Source: Thermococcus sp.
GTDB lineage: Archaea; Methanobacteriota_B; Thermococci; Thermococcales; Thermococcaceae
Direction: 5' to 3'
DNA: 10,598 nt
Assembly (NCBI GenBank): GCA_027062125.1
Contig: JAMOTW010000041.1
Span: 1-10,598 of the forward strand
Position 1 is the first letter of the stretch. Every line of letters starts with the position of its first letter. The position numbers and the translations under genes were made by a program. Below are positions 7,271-10,598 of the stretch, one piece after another. A model generated the notes under the pieces. That model was given only the letters and a program-made list of their open reading frames with translations. It ran no database searches and was not told the DNA's origin.

Positions 7271-7288
7271 CCGAATAGTTTTTTGAAC
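7271..7288 (+). promoter_or_regulatory. Putative promoter element for the plus-strand TIGR04076-GTPase-trm14 unit
   Basis: A T-rich stretch (CCGAATAGTTTTTTGAAC) lies about 32-49 bases before the ATG at 7320, roughly where a TATA element would give a very short leader. It is a poor match to a TATA consensus. I list it because the plus-strand unit must start in this 91-base gap between the divergent genes (7229-7319). Confidence 0.25.
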
Positions 7289-7295
7289 TTCAATC

Positions 7296-7310
7296 TTTAT
7301 TTAGATTTCG
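7296..7310 (-). promoter_or_regulatory. Putative archaeal promoter (BRE/TATA) for the secretion operon
   Basis: Read on the minus strand the stretch is CGAAATCTAAATAAA: a purine-rich BRE-like element followed by an AT-rich TATA-like box. With usual archaeal spacing, transcription would start near 7274, giving a leader of about 45 bases to the preferred GTG. It is the most AT-rich part of the gap between the divergent units and the only visible promoter candidate upstream of the five-gene operon. The match is by eye only. Confidence 0.4.
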
Positions 7311-7319
7311 GTGAGGGGG

Positions 7320-7655
7320 ATGGAGAAACTTGAGGCCCGCGTAATAGAAATTCGGGGGAAATGCCCAGTTTTTCGCATGGGGGACAGAATAGTAATTGAA
7401 GGGCCGGCGATAAACCTGGAGGAGACCGACGCGGTGTGCACCCATGCCCTTGCATCGCTGCTGCCGTACATAGTTGCGCTGCGAAAGGGTATTAAGCCGA
7501 GCGAACTAGGGCTTGGCAGGGGAGAGAAAGCGTACGTTCAGTGCCTCGACCCAGGGCCGCCCTACACGGACGGTGGGACGGTCATCTTCGAGATAACGGT
7601 GGTGCGAGATGAAGGCGAGGAAAGCCTGGAGAGTGGTGAGGGAGGTAATAGATGA
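7320..7655 (+). CDS. TIGR04076-like small cysteine protein of unknown function
   Basis: The protein has 111 residues from the ATG at 7320. GGTGA lies 5 bases upstream; a GTG three codons earlier is less likely because it sits inside that site. The fold looks like a small alpha/beta protein. Near the N-terminus is a KCPVFRMGDRIVIEG segment (Cys15), followed by a central helix containing DAVCTHALASLLPYIVALRKG (Cys40 in DAVC) and then YVQCLDPGPPYTDGGTVIFEI (Cys75 in the CLDPGPPYT segment). This spacing of Cys-Pro, mid-helix Cys and Cys-x-Asp-Pro-Gly matches what I recall of the TIGR04076 family, which has no settled function. The acidic, Gly-rich tail (about 97-111) overlaps the start of the GTPase gene by 47 bases in another frame. 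No membrane helix or signal peptide is present. It heads the plus-strand unit with the GTPase and trm14. Confidence 0.75.
   Translation: MEKLEARVIEIRGKCPVFRMGDRIVIEGPAINLEETDAVCTHALASLLPYIVALRKGIKPSELGLGRGEKAYVQCLDPGPPYTDGGTVIFEITVVRDEGEESLESGEGGNR
7598..7604 (+). promoter_or_regulatory. Ribosome binding site for the GTPase gene, inside the upstream coding region
   Basis: GGTGGTG lies 4 bases before the ATG at 7609, within the last part of the TIGR04076-like gene. It supports a real 47-base overlap between the two genes rather than a later GTPase start. Confidence 0.6.
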
Positions 7656-8682
7656 GGCGGACGTTGTAGTCGAGGTCGTCGACGCGAGAGACCCCATCGG
7701 AACGAGGAACAGAAAGCTTGAGAACATTATCATGGAAGAGGGCAAGCCGCTCCTCATAGTCATGAACAAGGCGGATTTGGTACCAAAGGAATGGGCCGAG
7801 GAGTACAAGAGAAAGAGCGAGATACCGCTCGTCTTCATAAGCGCGAGGGAGAGGAAGGGAACCGGAATCCTGCGGAAAGAGATCAAAAAGCTCGCGAGAC
7901 CACTCCTCGAGGAGCAGGAGAAGGTTAAGGTGGCCCTCATAGGCTACCCCAACGTTGGAAAGAGCACGATAATCAACACCCTGAAGGGCAAGAGGGCCGT
8001 TGGGACTGCTCCAATACCCGGCTACACTAAGGGAAAGCAGCTCATAAGGCTGAGCAAGAAGATATGGCTTCTGGACTCACCGGGGGTCGTCCCCATAGAC
8101 GACTTCGACGAGCTGGTCATCAAAGGCGGCTTTCCGGCCGACAAGATAGACGAACCCGTGAAGCCCGCGTTAAAGCTCATAGGCAGGATCCTCGAAACGA
8201 GGAAGGAGGCGATAACCGAGAAGTTTGGAATAGAGAAGTTTGAGAGCGAGGAGGAAGTCCTAAGGAAGATAGGCGAGAAGAGGGGTCTGATAAAGTCGGG
8301 CGGAGAGGTCGACCTAGAGGAAACCGCACGCTGGTTCCTCCGCGAGTGGCAGACCGGTCGCTTTACCCTCTTCGGGAAGGAGGAAGGGAAGAAGAGCGAG
8401 TTCACCTGGGACTTCGAAGACGTCCTGGACAGGATTGAGGATGATCTGCTCCTCGACCCGAGGAGGATCCTGTGGAAGTACGGGGACGAGCTGAGGGAAA
8501 AGCTCGGCAACCAGAAGCGCGTCGGAGTCAGGGTGATAGAAGGCTTCACCGTCGGAATAGCGACGGGCTTCAAGAAATGCGACGGGGGGATAAAGCTCCT
8601 GGAGGAGCTGACCGGGAAGCACGTCCTCGCGAGCGAGTGCTTCGGGAAGAAGTGGAAGGGCGTAGTTGCGATAATGGAGTGA
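7609..8682 (+). CDS. Circularly permuted GTPase of the YlqF/YawG (ribosome assembly) family
   Basis: The protein has 357 residues. The GTPase motifs come in the permuted order G4-G5-G1-G2-G3. An N-terminal DARDP segment (25-29) is followed by G4 NKAD (53-56), a G5-like SAR (78-80), P-loop GYPNVGKST (112-120), a G2 candidate in PGYTKGKQ (Thr140) and G3 DSPG (156-159). This order and the DARDP signature define the YRG/YlqF group, whose bacterial and eukaryotic members (YlqF/RbgA, Nog2, Lsg1) act in large ribosomal subunit maturation. Residues about 185-275 resemble the helical region that follows the G domain in YlqF. The last roughly 80 residues, ending in a beta-rich segment with two Cys, look like an archaeal addition. 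The start is supported by GGTGGTG. The next gene begins 6 bases after the stop. The GTPase class is certain; the ribosome role is family knowledge. Confidence 0.9.
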   Translation: MKARKAWRVVREVIDEADVVVEVVDARDPIGTRNRKLENIIMEEGKPLLIVMNKADLVPKEWAEEYKRKSEIPLVFISARERKGTGILRKEIKKLARPLLEEQEKVKVALIGYPNVGKSTIINTLKGKRAVGTAPIPGYTKGKQLIRLSKKIWLLDSPGVVPIDDFDELVIKGGFPADKIDEPVKPALKLIGRILETRKEAITEKFGIEKFESEEEVLRKIGEKRGLIKSGGEVDLEETARWFLREWQTGRFTLFGKEEGKKSEFTWDFEDVLDRIEDDLLLDPRRILWKYGDELREKLGNQKRVGVRVIEGFTVGIATGFKKCDGGIKLLEELTGKHVLASECFGKKWKGVVAIME

Positions 8683-8688
8683 TGCGGT

Positions 8689-9786
8689 ATGAGGCTTTTG
8701 CTGACGACTTCGCAGGGAATTGAGGACTTAGCGAGGGCCGAACTTGAGGGCCTGCTCTCAAGCATTGGAGTTCCGTTTCGGGTGGAGGGGAAACCGCTCG
8801 GCGTCGAGGGGAGGGTTCTCGCCGAGGTCGGCGAGGCATTCTACACCGACGAGAAAGGACGGAAGAGGGAGCTGAGCGTTTCAACCTATTTGAACGAGCG
8901 TTCGAGGCTCCTTCACCGCGTAATAGTCGAGATAGCGAGCGAGAGGTTCGAGGGGATCGGCGAGGAAGAGCCCGAGAGGGCGTTAAAGAAGATAGAAGAA
9001 TTCGTCTCGGGGCTCCCGGTGGAGCGGTACGTCAAGACCAGTGAGAGCTTCGCCGTGAGGAGCTTTCGGAAGGGCGAACACAAAATTACAAGCATCGATA
9101 TATCCAAGACCGTCGGCAAGGCGATATTCGAGCGTTTGGAACGCTTCGGAACGCCGAGGGTGAACCTCGACCACCCAGCGGTCATATTCCGGGCCGAGCT
9201 GATAGGAGAGGTCTTTTTCCTCGGGATAGACACTACCGGCGACAGCTCGCTCCATAAAAGGCCGTGGAGGGTTTACGACCATCCCGCCCATCTCAAGGCC
9301 AGCATAGCCAATGCACTGATTGAGCTGGCAAAGCCGGACGGCGGTTCCTTCATAGACCCCTTCTGCGGAAGCGGTACGATTCCTATAGAGCTGGCCCTGA
9401 GGGGCTACGGTGGAAGGATAATCGGCCTGGAGAAGTACAGAAAACACCTGCGCGGGGCGGAAATGAACGCCCTCTCCGCGGGGGTTCTGGAGCGGATAGA
9501 GTTCATACTCGGCGACGCCACCAGGCTGAGCGAGTACGTCGAGAGCGTTGACTTCGCGGTAAGCAACCTCCCCTACGGGCTGAAGATAGGTCGCAAAAGT
9601 GCCATTCCAAGGCTCTACATGGACTTTTTCAGCGAGCTCGCCAAGGTTCTCGAGAAGCGCGGAGTCTTCATAACGACGGAGAAGAGGGCGATAGAGAAAG
9701 CCATAGAGGAGAACGGCTTTGATATCAAGCACCACCGCCTCATCGGCCACGGCGGGCTCATGGTGCACACCTACGTGATAGAATAG
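8689..9786 (+). CDS. trm14: THUMP-domain tRNA (guanine-N2-)-methyltransferase, Trm14 type
   Basis: The protein has 365 residues and a two-part layout. The N-terminal half (about 1-180) carries a THUMP-type RNA-binding region, including an ESFAVRSFRKGEHKITSIDI segment and the LDHPAVIFRAEL strand. The C-terminal half is a Rossmann methyltransferase, with SAM motif I FIDPFCGSGTIPIE at 221-234 and catalytic motif SNLPYG at 292-297, typical of N2-guanine methylation. A conserved link HKRPWRVYDHPAHLKASIA (about 189-207) joins the halves. Trm14 enzymes, characterised in Methanocaldococcus jannaschii and Pyrococcus furiosus, make m2G at position 6 of tRNA acceptor stems. The start is the ATG at 8689 with GGAGTGAT upstream, 6 bases after the GTPase stop. 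It could instead be a related THUMP methyltransferase acting on another guanosine, but length and motifs fit Trm14 best. Confidence 0.85.
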   Translation: MRLLLTTSQGIEDLARAELEGLLSSIGVPFRVEGKPLGVEGRVLAEVGEAFYTDEKGRKRELSVSTYLNERSRLLHRVIVEIASERFEGIGEEEPERALKKIEEFVSGLPVERYVKTSESFAVRSFRKGEHKITSIDISKTVGKAIFERLERFGTPRVNLDHPAVIFRAELIGEVFFLGIDTTGDSSLHKRPWRVYDHPAHLKASIANALIELAKPDGGSFIDPFCGSGTIPIELALRGYGGRIIGLEKYRKHLRGAEMNALSAGVLERIEFILGDATRLSEYVESVDFAVSNLPYGLKIGRKSAIPRLYMDFFSELAKVLEKRGVFITTEKRAIEKAIEENGFDIKHHRLIGHGGLMVHTYVIE

Positions 9787-9792
9787 CCATGA

Positions 9793-9805
9793 GAAGAAAA
9801 GAAAG
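9793..9805 (-). terminator. Pyrimidine-rich tract, likely archaeal terminator of the minus-strand OPT/membrane-protein unit
   Basis: On the minus strand CTTTCTTTTCTTC begins 3 bases after the TGA of the small membrane-protein gene (9809-9811). Archaeal RNA polymerase commonly terminates at T-rich tracts without a hairpin. The tract sits in the 22-base gap between convergent genes. No comparable T-rich tract is seen on the plus strand after trm14. Confidence 0.45.
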
Positions 9806-9808
9806 GGC

Positions 9809-10321
9809 TCAGACCTTCAGCGCCTTGACCGCGCTGAGGGTCTCCTTGAGGTCGTCGTAGCCGTAGCGGAGGCATCTCCTCCCCTCGTTTTCATAGCCGT
9901 CCGCGAAGGCGCTCCAGGCCCTGTTGAGGGCTCTCTCGCCCCTGCTGAAGACGCTCATGATGGTTCCGTAGGTCATGAGGCCCTCTATCCTGAGGGGCTG
10001 CGCCTTCTCGGCGAACTCGTCAAGCTCCTCAAGGATTCCGGTGAGCTCCTCAACGGCCTTCTCGCGCGGGGCGTCCATTATCTTCTCAATTCTGCCGATG
10101 GCATCGGAGAGGAGTCTCTCAAGCTCCCTAACACCGCCGGTTCCGCTCTGGGCTGCCCTGTGGAGCTCCTCCTTCGCACCCTGGCGCCTGAGGAAGATGC
10201 CAACCCCCATGACGGCCAGGGAAACGGCCAAGCCGCCCCACATGGGTGGTATCCTGGCGGCGGTTATCGCTCCGGCAACGAGGCCTACCGTGAGCAGGAC
10301 GTTTCCAACGAGCTTCTTCAT
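9809..10321 (-). CDS. Small two-helix membrane protein of unknown function, downstream of an OPT transporter
   Basis: The protein has 170 residues from the ATG at 10319-10321. The upstream GAGGTGAT, 4 bases away, favours this start over the GTG at 10328-10330 and the ATG at 10325-10327. The N-terminus has two hydrophobic helices (about residues 5-23 and 28-45). A basic turn FLRRQGAK follows, and then a soluble, mainly helical region of about 120 residues rich in Glu, Leu and Arg, probably a helical bundle on the cytoplasmic side. I do not recognise a family, and no catalytic motif is apparent. Its ribosome site overlaps the stop of the transporter gene (10332-10334), so the two are very likely co-translated. 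That suggests an accessory or regulatory partner for the transporter, which is inference only. Confidence 0.78.
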   Translation of the reverse strand: MKKLVGNVLLTVGLVAGAITAARIPPMWGGLAVSLAVMGVGIFLRRQGAKEELHRAAQSGTGGVRELERLLSDAIGRIEKIMDAPREKAVEELTGILEELDEFAEKAQPLRIEGLMTYGTIMSVFSRGERALNRAWSAFADGYENEGRRCLRYGYDDLKETLSAVKALKV

Positions 10322-10331
10322 CTCCATCACC

Positions 10332-10598
10332 TCACGGGTGGAGCACTCCCATGACGGTCAGGACCGCGAAGAGGAGCGTCATAGCCGCCTCTCCGACCAT
10401 GAGTCCAGCTGCCACTGGAAGCACCTTCTCGGTTATGAACTCGTTGCCCTTCTTCCTCTTGGTTATCTCGTGGACGATACAGCCGAGTCCGTAGGGCAGG
10501 ATGTAGAGCATCGGCAGGTACATTGACAGGCCGACGAGGACTCCGAGTCCCGGTATTCCGCTCATGGAGAGCGCGAAACCCAATATTCCTCCCGCGAT
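10332..10598 (-). CDS. OPT-family oligopeptide transporter, C-terminal fragment (N-terminal part beyond the right edge)
   Basis: Only the last 88 residues are visible; the frame stays open to the window edge, so this is the end of a much longer gene. A TTG at 10581-10583 is an internal Leu codon, not a start. The fragment shows a glycine-rich turn ending GIPGLGVLVGLSMYLPM, a hydrophobic helix (about LYILPYGLGCIVHEI) with a basic loop KRKKG, then a final helix beginning VLPVAAGLMVGEAAM. The GLSMYLPM and AAGLMVGEA patterns match the last helices of OPT-family transporters, usually about 600 residues long, which move oligopeptides or metal chelates across the cytoplasmic membrane. The substrate cannot be judged from this fragment. 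Confidence 0.72.
   Translation of the reverse strand: MAGGILGFALSMSGIPGLGVLVGLSMYLPMLYILPYGLGCIVHEITKRKKGNEFITEKVLPVAAGLMVGEAAMTLLFAVLTVMGVLHP

Noticed and set aside
8679..8706. Box C-like GTGATG followed by CTGA, suggesting a C/D guide RNA
   Set aside because: The spacing is far too short for a C/D RNA with C' and D' boxes and guide sequences. The GTGATG is better explained as the ribosome site of trm14.
8022..8765. Minus-strand open frame of 247 codons opposite the GTPase gene
   Set aside because: The translation is Ser/Pro/Arg-rich noise, and the plus strand carries all GTPase motifs in one frame.
8983..9768. Minus-strand open frame of 261 codons opposite trm14
   Set aside because: It is a shadow of the methyltransferase gene, with no recognisable domain or start signal.
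10581..10583. TTG start for a separate 83-residue membrane protein
   Set aside because: The frame stays open upstream to the window edge, and the protein matches the end of an OPT transporter, so this is an internal Leu codon.

Overview
The window looks like chromosomal DNA from a Thermococcales archaeon, more likely Thermococcus than Pyrococcus because codon use is GC-rich. The evidence is dense operons with overlapping stops and starts, purine-rich Shine-Dalgarno sequences (GGTGA, GGTGGTG), an archaeal type IV pilus/secretion ATPase of the KlbA type carrying an intein, and a Trm14-type tRNA methyltransferase next to a YlqF-like GTPase. Ten protein genes are supported, two of them cut by the window edges. 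No gap exceeds 300 bases, and I saw no rRNA, tRNA, CRISPR array or insertion sequence.

Region 1 (about 7228 down to 1, minus strand) is one compact five-gene operon for an archaeal type IV pilus or type II-like secretion machine. Its order is: a DUF515-like protein with one N-terminal membrane anchor, a helical region, a possible beta-clip region and a Ser/Thr-rich linker; a secreted, probably N-glycosylated protein of unknown function; a GspE/TadA-family ATPase (KlbA); and two GspF/TadC-family inner-membrane platform proteins, the second running off the left edge. Neighbouring genes overlap or sit 6 bases apart, so translation is probably coupled. No pilin or prepilin peptidase is in view.

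The KlbA ATPase is interrupted by a 522-residue intein with a two-motif LAGLIDADG (DOD) endonuclease. It lies between the Walker B region and the TIHSNS histidine box, so the ATPase is not functional until spliced. The intein begins with Ala rather than Cys or Ser, the hallmark of class 2 (KlbA-type) inteins.

Region 2 (7320-9786, plus strand) diverges from region 1 across a short AT-rich promoter gap. It carries a small TIGR04076-like Cys protein, a circularly permuted YlqF/YawG-type GTPase that overlaps it by 47 bases, and a THUMP-Rossmann tRNA guanine-N2 methyltransferase (Trm14). The last two suggest a ribosome-assembly and tRNA-maturation unit.

Region 3 (9809-10598, minus strand) converges on region 2. 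It holds the C-terminal end of an OPT-family oligopeptide transporter, cut by the right edge, followed by a small two-helix membrane protein of unknown function.

The observations most worth follow-up are: the class 2 intein with Ser at its penultimate position and a possible helix-turn-helix segment; four copies of a short acidic-Ile-Leu motif in the disordered N-terminus of the ATPase; a possible CpaB/RcpC-like region in the DUF515 protein; and the unidentified secreted protein fixed inside the operon.
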